14,722 nt of DNA, from positions 1-14,722 of the forward strand of contig JAQUFI010000029.1 in the NCBI GenBank assembly GCA_028684735.1, in the 5' to 3' direction. Position 1 is the stretch's first letter. Every line of letters begins with the position of its first letter. The notes under the pieces were generated by a model, which worked only from the letters and a program-made list of their open reading frames with translations, was not told where the DNA came from and did not search any database. The translations under genes and the position numbers were made by a program. The stretch is from Bacilli bacterium (GTDB lineage: Bacteria > Bacillota_I > Bacilli_A > RF39 > UBA660). Of this stretch, positions 1 through 5,852 are shown piece by piece.

Positions 1-11
1 ATAAATTAAGG

Positions 12-17
12 TATAAT
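12..17 (+). promoter_or_regulatory. -10 box of the NifU-like gene
   Basis: Perfect TATAAT, 6 nt before a GGTGA ribosome site (24-28) and 15 nt before the ATG at 33. Transcription would start at about base 24, so the mRNA leader is only about 9 nt. The -35 region lies off the left edge. Confidence 0.6.
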
Positions 18-32
18 ATTTATGGTGATGAA

Positions 33-263
33 ATGAGTGCAGAAGAATTTAAGATCAAAGAAATAATTGATCGCTTAAGACCCTTTTTAATGAATGATGG
101 TGGAAATATTGAATTCATTAGTTATGAAGATAACATCGTCTACATTAAAATGACTGGAGCATGTGCAAATTGCCATATGCTTGATTTAACCTTAAAAAGT
201 GGGATTGAAGCTGCAATTGTGGAAGAAGTTCCTGAAGTAACAGCTGTTATAAATATAGGCTAA
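33..263 (+). CDS. NifU C-terminal-domain Fe-S scaffold protein (YutI/Nfu-like)
   Basis: A 76-residue protein that is a single NifU C-terminal (Nfu) domain. This family assembles or carries Fe-S clusters in the cytoplasm and passes them to apoproteins, often as a dimer that bridges a cluster through the CxxC motif. The sequence shows the early R-P-F-L/DGGNIEFI segment (16-29), the CANC motif (Cys44, Cys47) and the TLKSGIE segment that follows it, all typical of the family. Length is usual for the stand-alone Firmicute form (B. subtilis YutI). The start is supported by GGTGA four bases before the ATG. It is convergent with a YutH-like gene, and yutH and yutI are also neighbours in B. subtilis, which supports both calls. 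The family is confident; which enzymes it serves is unknown. Confidence 0.92.
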   Translation: MSAEEFKIKEIIDRLRPFLMNDGGNIEFISYEDNIVYIKMTGACANCHMLDLTLKSGIEAAIVEEVPEVTAVINIG

Positions 264-276
264 TTAGTCTATATTT
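251..276. terminator. Bidirectional terminator between the NifU-like and YutH-like genes
   Basis: Hairpin with arms 251-261 and 266-276 (AAATATAG/CTATATTT core, then weaker inner pairs) followed by a T-rich run. It contains the stop codons of both convergent genes (261-263 plus strand, 269-271 minus strand), so the two genes share one structure. The stem is AT-rich and only moderately stable. Confidence 0.5.
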
Positions 277-1171
277 TTATTATCCATTCTATTTCTGGTA
301 ATGTAATATAATTTTTCAAATAAAGATAAAGTTCTTTAATTAATCGCTCATAATCGGGTATTTTAGCGATAATGTGCAATAGTTCTTTTTCTTTTTTTTG
401 ATTATAAATAATATCATCATAAATATCAAAATAAAATGATGGATAAAAAAGTCTTACAAAAAACAAATATAATTCTGAACTATTAAAACCTGCATATTGA
501 AGATATTGTTTTATTTGTTCAGCTGATATCTTATCATTAAAGAACATACTTTTTATATATTCACATATGTTTCTACTTTTAGAATCAATAATAAAATTAA
601 GAGGATTATAGAGATCAAAAAGAGTGGTATTTGAGTTGATTCGCTTATGAGAAATAACTAATTGACTGTCATCTTTAAACCCTTGTAATAACATTATTCC
701 AGTTTCAGTCAACCCAATAAAATAACTAAAACTCTCTCTCATTAAAGGATATTTAACCCCAAACTCTCTGATTTGTTCTTCATAGTAATCCATCTTCTGC
801 ATCCATAAATCTCTCCAATTATTCTTATTTAAGGTTTTTGTATGATTATTAGATATAAAATAATTGTATAAAATTAAATCATCAAAGGTAATTTTAGTAT
901 CACTATTAATATATAATTTTAATAATATATATGGTTCATTATTGATCATTGTTATTAATTCACGATTATTATTAGGAATGATTTGATGTGTATATATATT
1001 TTGTTTGAATAAATTAGTACTGATTTCGTACAAGGAATTTATCTCATTTGGTTGTCTTTCTGATAAGATAAATAAATATGGTTCATTGTTAACACTAAAA
1101 GAATACGTTTTATCGATTTGGTGAATATCATTAGTAATTAAATTATAATAATAATTAAGAGCATTTTTCAT
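269..1171 (-). CDS. YutH/CotS-like spore-coat family protein, degenerate kinase fold
   Basis: A 300-residue protein resembling the YutH/CotS group of spore-coat-associated proteins, which share the aminoglycoside-phosphotransferase/choline-kinase fold. Supporting stretches are NWRDLWMQKMDYYEEQI (118-134), followed by YPLMRESFSYFIGLTE (141-156), the place of the catalytic loop at 173-178 (ISHKRI), and YNPLNFIID with NICEYIKSMFF (188-211). The usual HGD catalytic signature is absent (HKR instead), so phosphotransfer activity is doubtful. No membrane segment or signal peptide is visible. The start is fixed by GAGGTGG just upstream of the ATG. Adjacency to a NifU-like gene matches the yutH-yutI neighbourhood of B. 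subtilis. If correct, it hints at a spore-forming organism or ancestor. Divergence is high, so the family call is moderate. Confidence 0.55.
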   Translation of the reverse strand: MKNALNYYYNLITNDIHQIDKTYSFSVNNEPYLFILSERQPNEINSLYEISTNLFKQNIYTHQIIPNNNRELITMINNEPYILLKLYINSDTKITFDDLILYNYFISNNHTKTLNKNNWRDLWMQKMDYYEEQIREFGVKYPLMRESFSYFIGLTETGIMLLQGFKDDSQLVISHKRINSNTTLFDLYNPLNFIIDSKSRNICEYIKSMFFNDKISAEQIKQYLQYAGFNSSELYLFFVRLFYPSFYFDIYDDIIYNQKKEKELLHIIAKIPDYERLIKELYLYLKNYITLPEIEWIIKI

Positions 1172-1344
1172 ATATCCACCTCACTAATTTTATGAAAATA
1201 AGGATAATATTATTCTATAATAGAAAGATTAGTATTTGATAAGAAGATTATTTTACAAACATTAGACATTATTTCATGCAATTAGATTATCTTTTAATAA
1301 AATTACCTTTTTTTACTTAAAATAAAAGCAAATAAAAAAATCAA
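1172..1344. other. Intergenic region between trpS and the YutH-like gene
   Basis: 173 bp of strongly AT-rich DNA holding the promoter region of the YutH-like gene (minus strand) and, at its left-hand end, part of the trpS terminator. A perfect 13-bp palindrome TTCTATAATAGAA lies at 1213-1225, about 45 bp upstream of the start codon. It could be an operator or simply a symmetrical -10-like element. No convincing -35/-10 pair or RNA gene was found. Confidence 0.3.
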
Positions 1345-1365
1345 TTATTCAAAATAATTGATTTT
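1337..1365 (-). terminator. Intrinsic terminator of trpS
   Basis: A 13-bp perfect stem AAAATCAATTATT (1337-1349) and its complement (1353-1365) with a 3-nt loop, followed on the minus strand by a T-rich tract. It includes the trpS stop codon (1345-1347) and the last codons. Confidence 0.75.
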
Positions 1366-2355
1366 CATACTCTTTTTTACTCTTTTCATAACTTCTTTAG
1401 CCTTAAGCTGGGCTTTTTTAGTACCTTCTATTAAGATTTCGTCAACTATTTCCGGATGATCTTCATAGTACTTTCTCTTCTCTTGAATTGGTTTTAAAAA
1501 TTCCATCATCTTAGCAATCAATTCTTGTTTGCATTGAACACAACCTCTTGTACCTTTTTTACATTCTTCACAAACTTTTTCTAAAGTTGTTTTATTGACT
1601 AATTTATGATAGTAATAAACCATACACACATCAGGATTTCCTGGATCATCTTTTTTTATTTTTTGAGGATCGGTTACGGCTTTCATAATTTTTTTACTCA
1701 CTTCTTCTTCAGGATCTGATAAAAAAATCGCATTTCCTAAACTTTTCCCCATTTTTTCATTACCGTCTAATCCCTTAATTCGAGGATTTTCACTAAGTAA
1801 ATGTTCTGGTTCAACTAACGTATCACCATAGATACTATTAAACTTCCTGACAATTTCTCTAGTTTGTTCTAAAACTGGTATTTGATCTTCACCAACTGGT
1901 ACTAAGGCACCATCAAAAGCAGTAATATCACCAGCTTGACTAACTGGGTAACCTAAAAAACCATAGGTGACACCTTCACCTTTATTACCAAATAAGTGTT
2001 GTTTTTGATTGATTTCATTTTTAACAGTGGGATTACGATATAGTCTTGCAATTGTTACCAAATTAGAGTAATAAACAGTTAATTCAGCTATTTCCGGTAT
2101 CATTGATTGAATTAAAATAACTGATTTATTAGGATCAATCCCAACTGATAAGTTATCAATAGCTACTTCTCTGACATTTTGACTTACCCTTTCTGGATTA
2201 TTAAAGTTATCCGTTAGAGCTTGAACATCAGCAATTAAAACATAGGTATTATACTTATCTTGTAATTCAATTCTTGGCTTTAAAGCCCCAAAGTAATGTC
2301 CCAAATGAAGCTTTCCACTAGGACGATCACCAGTTAATATATTTTTCTTTTCCAT
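1345..2355 (-). CDS. trpS: Tryptophanyl-tRNA synthetase, with probable Fe-S cysteine motif
   Basis: Class I aminoacyl-tRNA synthetase of 336 residues that charges tRNA-Trp with tryptophan in the cytoplasm. The ATP-binding signatures are HLGH (17-20, HIGH motif) and KMGKS (201-205, KMSKS motif). The GDRPSGKLHLGH opening, the YSNLVTIARLYRNPTVK block (96-112) and GYPVSQAGDI (135-144) are typical of TrpRS, and length is normal. A cysteine cluster at 244, 262, 265, 272 and 275 includes the spacing C244-x20-C265-x6-C272-x2-C275. This is very close to the [4Fe-4S]-binding C-x22-C-x6-C-x2-C of Thermotoga maritima TrpRS. The start is fixed by an AGGAGGAG site at 2360-2367. Expression appears controlled by a 63-nt leader containing a Trp-codon peptide and a hairpin that overlaps the ribosome site. 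Confidence 0.97.
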   Translation of the reverse strand: MEKKNILTGDRPSGKLHLGHYFGALKPRIELQDKYNTYVLIADVQALTDNFNNPERVSQNVREVAIDNLSVGIDPNKSVILIQSMIPEIAELTVYYSNLVTIARLYRNPTVKNEINQKQHLFGNKGEGVTYGFLGYPVSQAGDITAFDGALVPVGEDQIPVLEQTREIVRKFNSIYGDTLVEPEHLLSENPRIKGLDGNEKMGKSLGNAIFLSDPEEEVSKKIMKAVTDPQKIKKDDPGNPDVCMVYYYHKLVNKTTLEKVCEECKKGTRGCVQCKQELIAKMMEFLKPIQEKRKYYEDHPEIVDEILIEGTKKAQLKAKEVMKRVKKSMKINYFE

Positions 2356-2359
2356 TTTT

Positions 2360-2391
2360 CTCCTCCTAATTAAATTTATTCACTAATTAGG
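2360..2391 (-). promoter_or_regulatory. Hairpin that can sequester the trpS ribosome-binding site
   Basis: Perfect 8-bp inverted repeat: on the minus strand CCTAATTA (2391-2384) pairs with TAATTAGG (2372-2365) across an 11-nt loop. The 3' arm runs into the trpS Shine-Dalgarno AGGAGGAG (2367-2360), sharing its first AGG. The 5' arm lies within codons 6-9 of the upstream leader frame. Pairing and overlap are seen directly; the regulatory role is inferred. Confidence 0.5.
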
Positions 2392-2408
2392 CGCCATCGT
2401 TTATTCAT
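2376..2408 (-). CDS. Putative trpS leader peptide (10 codons, one Trp)
   Basis: Ten-codon frame encoding MNKRWRLISE, ending in TAA, upstream of trpS. It has a GGTGA ribosome site (2413-2417) exactly four bases before its ATG. The NifU-like and patatin genes in this window use that same site and spacing. Codon 5 is TGG (2394-2396). Codons 6-9 form the 5' arm of the hairpin covering the trpS Shine-Dalgarno. A ribosome waiting at the Trp codon for lack of charged tRNA-Trp would hold the hairpin open and allow trpS translation, while a ribosome that finishes would let it close. The logic resembles the B. subtilis rtpA leader peptide. A single Trp codon in ten could still be chance. There is no direct proof of translation. 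Confidence 0.5.
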   Translation of the reverse strand: MNKRWRLISE

Positions 2409-2424
2409 TTTATCACCTAGAGAG

Positions 2425-2433
2425 ATTATAGCA
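2425..2433 (-). promoter_or_regulatory. Extended -10 promoter of trpS
   Basis: Minus strand reads TGC-TATAAT, a consensus extended -10 (hexamer 2425-2430, TG at 2432-2433). It directly abuts the T-tract of the patatin gene's terminator, so the -35 position falls inside that hairpin. The start site would be near 2418, giving a leader of about 63 nt that begins just before the leader peptide's ribosome site. Confidence 0.6.
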
Positions 2434-2436
2434 CAA

Positions 2437-2459
2437 AAAAACTAGATAATCTAGTTTTT
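2437..2459 (-). terminator. Intrinsic terminator of the patatin-like gene
   Basis: Stem AAAAACTAG (2437-2445) with CTAGTTTTT (2451-2459) and a 5-nt loop, followed by a T-run on the minus strand. The patatin stop codon TAG (2451-2453) is part of the stem. Confidence 0.75.
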
Positions 2460-3722
2460 ATTAATCACTAATAAATATATGGCCGCTATAAAATCCTTAG
2501 GAAATAGAAAAGATATTTTTAATAGTTGATTACGATTAGTTATGGTATATTCTTCTACGTCCATTAAGTTATATATATATTTAATAATAGCTTGACTATT
2601 AATTAATTTTTTTAGTTCTTTTTGATGAATCTTCTCTTCAATATATTTAATACTAATCGATTCACTATCTTCTAAACCTATTTTTAATAATCTATGATAT
2701 TTATGAATACTATAAATCTTAGAATCATCGATATTATATATTTTGCCTAAGAACTCTAAATTATCGTTTATCGTCTTCCTAATATAAGTTTCATCATTAT
2801 TAATAATTTTTCTTATAGTTGATAGTTTTAAAAGTTCATCATAAATAGATTTGTTTTCTTTATTATATTTAAATATTTCCTGACATTTATCAATAAAAAC
2901 TTGATGATAATAATTATAGTTTATATCTAAGTGATTATGTTTAAAAGTATATTTATTACCATCTAATTTATTAAATGTTTTCATGGTATCATTATAGCCA
3001 TATTGAATTGCTTTTCTAGCTATAATCTTATCAAAAACAAGAAATGAACCTATTTTATTTTGTGGTTTAATATAGGTAATTTTAATATCCTTTTTCGATT
3101 TATGAACAAAGCCAACAGTCCTTAAATCAACTGCAATTATTTCAGTAGCTCCTAATTCAATAGCTAAATTAATAGGCATATTATCATAATATCCCCCATC
3201 AATATATTGTTCATCATTAATTATCGTCTTTTGAAAAGCCGGATAGCATGTTGCTGAAGCCAAAACATAGGCCCTAATATTTTGGCCTTTCAATTTTTCT
3301 TTAGTCATTAGAGTAGGTTTAAAAGCCGATAAATTGAAAGTTACTAAACCATAATCAATACGGGATTTAAAAAACTTTCTTTCATTAAAAGCACGATCGA
3401 TCAATAAGCCAACTTTTTTAGTATTAACTCCACCATTTTCTAAAAATTGTTTGAAATATTTTTTATAAACTAAACTGATATCAGCAAAAGTATCATATTT
3501 TTTAGGGAAAGGAGTATCATAAATTGAATCAAAAGTAATATTAGACCATAGCCAATGCGTTTTATAAAATTCATTTTGTACCATCATCAATCCATTCACA
3601 GCACCTATTGATGTCCCTGTAACAATATCATAATTAATTTTAAGTTTACGAAGTGCTTTCCATACTCCGACTTGATAAGCACCTCTAGCTCCCCCACCTG
3701 AAAGAACAACTGCTCTTTTCAT
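2451..3722 (-). CDS. Patatin-like phospholipase (RssA/YchK-type N-terminal domain)
   Basis: A 423-residue protein with an N-terminal patatin domain, a lipid acyl hydrolase that uses a Ser-Asp dyad. Visible motifs are the oxyanion-hole loop SGGGARG (8-14), the nucleophile elbow GTSIG with Ser38 (36-40), and the DGG motif with Asp175 (175-177) in a DGGYYDNMP context. The catalytic set is therefore complete. The patatin domain ends at about residue 205. Residues 210-423 form a lysine- and isoleucine-rich extension without a motif I recognise; similar long tails occur in other Firmicute patatin-like proteins. No signal peptide is visible, so it is probably cytoplasmic or membrane-peripheral. Its start has GGTGA four bases before the ATG. 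It is divergent from the CmpB-family gene and has its own promoter. Substrate is unknown. Confidence 0.9.
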   Translation of the reverse strand: MKRAVVLSGGGARGAYQVGVWKALRKLKINYDIVTGTSIGAVNGLMMVQNEFYKTHWLWSNITFDSIYDTPFPKKYDTFADISLVYKKYFKQFLENGGVNTKKVGLLIDRAFNERKFFKSRIDYGLVTFNLSAFKPTLMTKEKLKGQNIRAYVLASATCYPAFQKTIINDEQYIDGGYYDNMPINLAIELGATEIIAVDLRTVGFVHKSKKDIKITYIKPQNKIGSFLVFDKIIARKAIQYGYNDTMKTFNKLDGNKYTFKHNHLDINYNYYHQVFIDKCQEIFKYNKENKSIYDELLKLSTIRKIINNDETYIRKTINDNLEFLGKIYNIDDSKIYSIHKYHRLLKIGLEDSESISIKYIEEKIHQKELKKLINSQAIIKYIYNLMDVEEYTITNRNQLLKISFLFPKDFIAAIYLLVINKN

Positions 3723-3737
3723 AATATCACCAATAAT

Positions 3738-3746
3738 ATTATAGCA
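3738..3746 (-). promoter_or_regulatory. Extended -10 promoter of the patatin-like gene
   Basis: Minus strand reads TGC-TATAAT (hexamer 3738-3743, TG at 3745-3746), 6 nt before GGTGA (3727-3731) and 15 nt before the ATG. The predicted mRNA leader is about 9 nt. Only about 17 bp separate it from the opposing extended -10 of the plus-strand gene. Confidence 0.65.
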
Positions 3747-3762
3747 TGAAACATCATTTATA

Positions 3763-3771
3763 TGTTATAAT
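3763..3771 (+). promoter_or_regulatory. Extended -10 promoter of the CmpB-family gene
   Basis: TGT-TATAAT with the hexamer at 3766-3771. A GAGGT ribosome site follows at 3790-3794, seven bases before the ATG at 3801. No good -35 is present, as expected for an extended -10 promoter. Confidence 0.6.
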
Positions 3772-3800
3772 ATTTAAGACGAATGAAATGAGGTAATTGC

Positions 3801-4487
3801 ATGAATGACTTTATTATAAGTTTTTTAATTTTTTTAATTTATTCTGTTATGGGATGGTTTATTGAAGTTATCTATACTTTTATAAGAAAAGGTCAATTAG
3901 TCAATCGAGGCTTCTTAATTGGACCATATTGCCCTATCTATGGCGTCGGAGCCATTATCATGATTTTTCTTTTAGAACCTTATCACGATGACTTATTAGT
4001 CTTATTTGTTATGTCAATGGTTATTTGTACCATTATGGAATATTTTACTAGTTATCTAATGGAAAAAATATTTAAAGCTAGATGGTGGGATTACAGCCAC
4101 TTAGCATTTAATGTCAATGGCCGTGTCTGTCTTACGAATGCTATTGAATTTGGTTTATTAAGTGTTGTTTTAATTGCTTTTGTCCATGGTCCTATCATCA
4201 ATTTTATTAGTAATATTCCTCCCTTTGCTTTAGGATTAATCTTTGGTCTTTTCTTTGGTATCTTTTCACTTGATTTAATTATCTCAATTAATATTATTAA
4301 GCGAATTAAAAATACCGTTACTAATATTCGTAATGACCATACTGTCGAAATAAATGAGAAAGTTAAAAAGATATTAAATGAAAAATCATTTTTATTCCGA
4401 AGAGTCTTTGAAGCTTTCCCAAATTTAAATACACTTGTTGAAAAAACTAAAAAATTTAAATTACCAAAAAGAAAGAAGGATAAGTAA
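3801..4487 (+). CDS. CmpB-family multi-spanning membrane protein (putative ABC-transporter type IV family)
   Basis: A 228-residue integral membrane protein of the family annotated as putative ABC-transporter type IV or CmpB (Pfam PF06541), common in Firmicutes and of unproven function. I see about five hydrophobic helices, near residues 4-26, 42-60, 64-86, 112-134 and 140-164, then a basic, lysine-rich cytoplasmic tail. Family hallmarks are FIEVIY after GW (18-25), NRGFLIGPYCPIYG (35-48), MEYFTSYLMEKIF (79-91), RWWDYS (94-99) and NGRVCL (106-111). No ATP-binding subunit gene is adjacent, so a transporter role is not supported by context. The start has a GAGGT site. It is transcribed alone between two divergent or convergent neighbours. 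The family is confident; the function is not known. Confidence 0.85.
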   Translation: MNDFIISFLIFLIYSVMGWFIEVIYTFIRKGQLVNRGFLIGPYCPIYGVGAIIMIFLLEPYHDDLLVLFVMSMVICTIMEYFTSYLMEKIFKARWWDYSHLAFNVNGRVCLTNAIEFGLLSVVLIAFVHGPIINFISNIPPFALGLIFGLFFGIFSLDLIISINIIKRIKNTVTNIRNDHTVEINEKVKKILNEKSFLFRRVFEAFPNLNTLVEKTKKFKLPKRKKDK

Positions 4488-4496
4488 TCCTTCTTT
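4472..4496. terminator. Bidirectional terminator after the CmpB-family gene
   Basis: Stem AAAGAAGGAT (4472-4481) with ATCCTTCTTT (4487-4496), 5-nt loop, followed by a T-run on the plus strand. The stop codon of the plus-strand gene (4485-4487) lies in the loop and stem. The minus-strand gene ends 3 bp away at 4499, so the structure probably serves it too. Confidence 0.75.
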
Positions 4497-4498
4497 TT

Positions 4499-5770
4499 TT
4501 AATTAGAAATGGCATTAAATGATAATGATTTGTTGAATTCATATTCCGTATCATTTAATACTCTTTTTACCCCTTTTGAATCATGATAATAATTAACGTT
4601 ATTACCATCCCTATAATATACATAATCATCAAGATAAATAATATCATCAATACTTGAAGTCTCAAATAAATAAGTCATAATGTCGGGATTTTGAACATTA
4701 CTACGGTATGCCTTATACTTTGTTCCTTCTTTTTTATAGTAATAATAATAACCAGATAATATATGACCAAACTTATCAACTCTATCAAAATTATCATTAT
4801 CAATTGCGTGATAAATAAAGACTGGCTTATTTTTTCTTACTTCATCTACTGATAATCTTTTCCACTTGCCATTTTCATAAAAACGAATTTTTGTATTTTT
4901 ATTACCAACTTCTAAAATATCTTTTTTTTCTGCATCGATTTGATATTGAGTATCACTATCTAAATCATATAAGTACATCGAACCATCAACAGAACCTTGA
5001 ATATAACTGTTAAAAGAAAAATCATAATAATTATTAATTACTTCTTGTTTATTTTCTTTAATATCAACAATATAAAACTTATTAATTGTATCAATCGCAT
5101 CATAATTAGCAATAACATAGTAGTTTTTAGTATAACCCTCTATATTTCTTTGATATATATCATTAATAAACATCGTATAATTAATTAAAATGTCGGGATT
5201 GGTTTTACTGATAGTGTATAAACCACGATAATTAGTAGCTACCAAATGGTGATTTCTAATTAAGTTTTTGGCATATACGGTTATACTTCCTGTTGCATCA
5301 GTTTTTTCTAGTCGATCTTCCCATATTTCTTTATGATATAACGAACTATCAAGATTATCAACAAAATTATCTAAATCTGAATTAGTTTTACTTAAGTCAC
5401 GATAATATATTAACTTATTATTTTCTAGACACATAACATCATATATAATGGTATCATTAACGAAAATAGGAAGAAGACAACTATATTCCTCATCGTGATA
5501 ATACTTAATTTCTTTAATTATATAACTACTTTTATGAAAATTATGCATCGTTTGAAAAGAAAAAACTTTATCATTTACAGAAACTTCGAAATAATAACTA
5601 TCCTTTTCTTTTTCATAATTAGAAACAAATGTCTCTTTTATCTCAAATTGATATTCATTATCGTATAATTGATAATATATTTCATGTCCTTTTCCAAAAT
5701 AAGAAAAAGAAATTTGGAACAAAAAATAAATTACAAATAGAAAAACCAGTAATATAAATAACTTTTTCAT
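4499..5770 (-). CDS. Unrecognised membrane-anchored extracytoplasmic protein
   Basis: A 423-residue protein of no family I can name. The N-terminus (about residues 4-24) is one hydrophobic segment preceded by two lysines, with no lipobox cysteine, so it is a signal anchor or uncleaved signal peptide that places the rest outside the membrane. The remainder is rich in Tyr, Asp and Asn, with recurrent Y-Y-x-D/N strands such as YYHD, YYYYY and VNYYHD. Their spacing suggests repeated beta-strands, possibly a propeller-like fold as in DUF5050-type surface proteins; that is a guess. Only two cysteines are present. The start has an AGGAGGT site four bases before the ATG, and a consensus-like promoter lies directly upstream. 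It is monocistronic, followed by the shared terminator at 4472-4496. Confidence 0.75.
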   Translation of the reverse strand: MKKLFILLVFLFVIYFLFQISFSYFGKGHEIYYQLYDNEYQFEIKETFVSNYEKEKDSYYFEVSVNDKVFSFQTMHNFHKSSYIIKEIKYYHDEEYSCLLPIFVNDTIIYDVMCLENNKLIYYRDLSKTNSDLDNFVDNLDSSLYHKEIWEDRLEKTDATGSITVYAKNLIRNHHLVATNYRGLYTISKTNPDILINYTMFINDIYQRNIEGYTKNYYVIANYDAIDTINKFYIVDIKENKQEVINNYYDFSFNSYIQGSVDGSMYLYDLDSDTQYQIDAEKKDILEVGNKNTKIRFYENGKWKRLSVDEVRKNKPVFIYHAIDNDNFDRVDKFGHILSGYYYYYKKEGTKYKAYRSNVQNPDIMTYLFETSSIDDIIYLDDYVYYRDGNNVNYYHDSKGVKRVLNDTEYEFNKSLSFNAISN

Positions 5771-5793
5771 ATGTACCTCCTATTATATATATA

Positions 5794-5822
5794 ATTATAT
5801 ATAAAGATTATCAATTTATCAA
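5794..5822 (-). promoter_or_regulatory. Sigma-A type promoter of the unrecognised membrane-anchored protein
   Basis: Minus strand TTGATA (5817-5822), 17-bp spacer, TATAAT (5794-5799). Several overlapping TATAAT/TATATA hexamers lie further downstream, so the exact -10 is uncertain. Confidence 0.5.
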
Positions 5823-5829
5823 GTGGTAA

Positions 5830-5852
5830 AAAAAGTAACAAGGTTACTTTTT
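5830..5852 (-). terminator. Intrinsic terminator of the thioredoxin/PH-domain unit
   Basis: Perfect 10-bp stem AAAAAGTAAC (5830-5839) with GTTACTTTTT (5843-5852), 3-nt loop and T-run on the minus strand. The stop codon of the PH-domain gene (5844-5846) is in the stem. Confidence 0.8.

Noticed and set aside
2356..2450. Full T-box riboswitch upstream of trpS
   Set aside because: The leader is only about 63 nt from its promoter. There is no room for Stem I with a specifier loop and no antiterminator/terminator pair; only the UGGC motif is suggestive.
4997..5188. 63-codon plus-strand frame
   Set aside because: It lies antisense inside the 423-residue membrane-anchored protein gene, has no ribosome site and an Ile/Asn-only composition; a shadow of the real gene.
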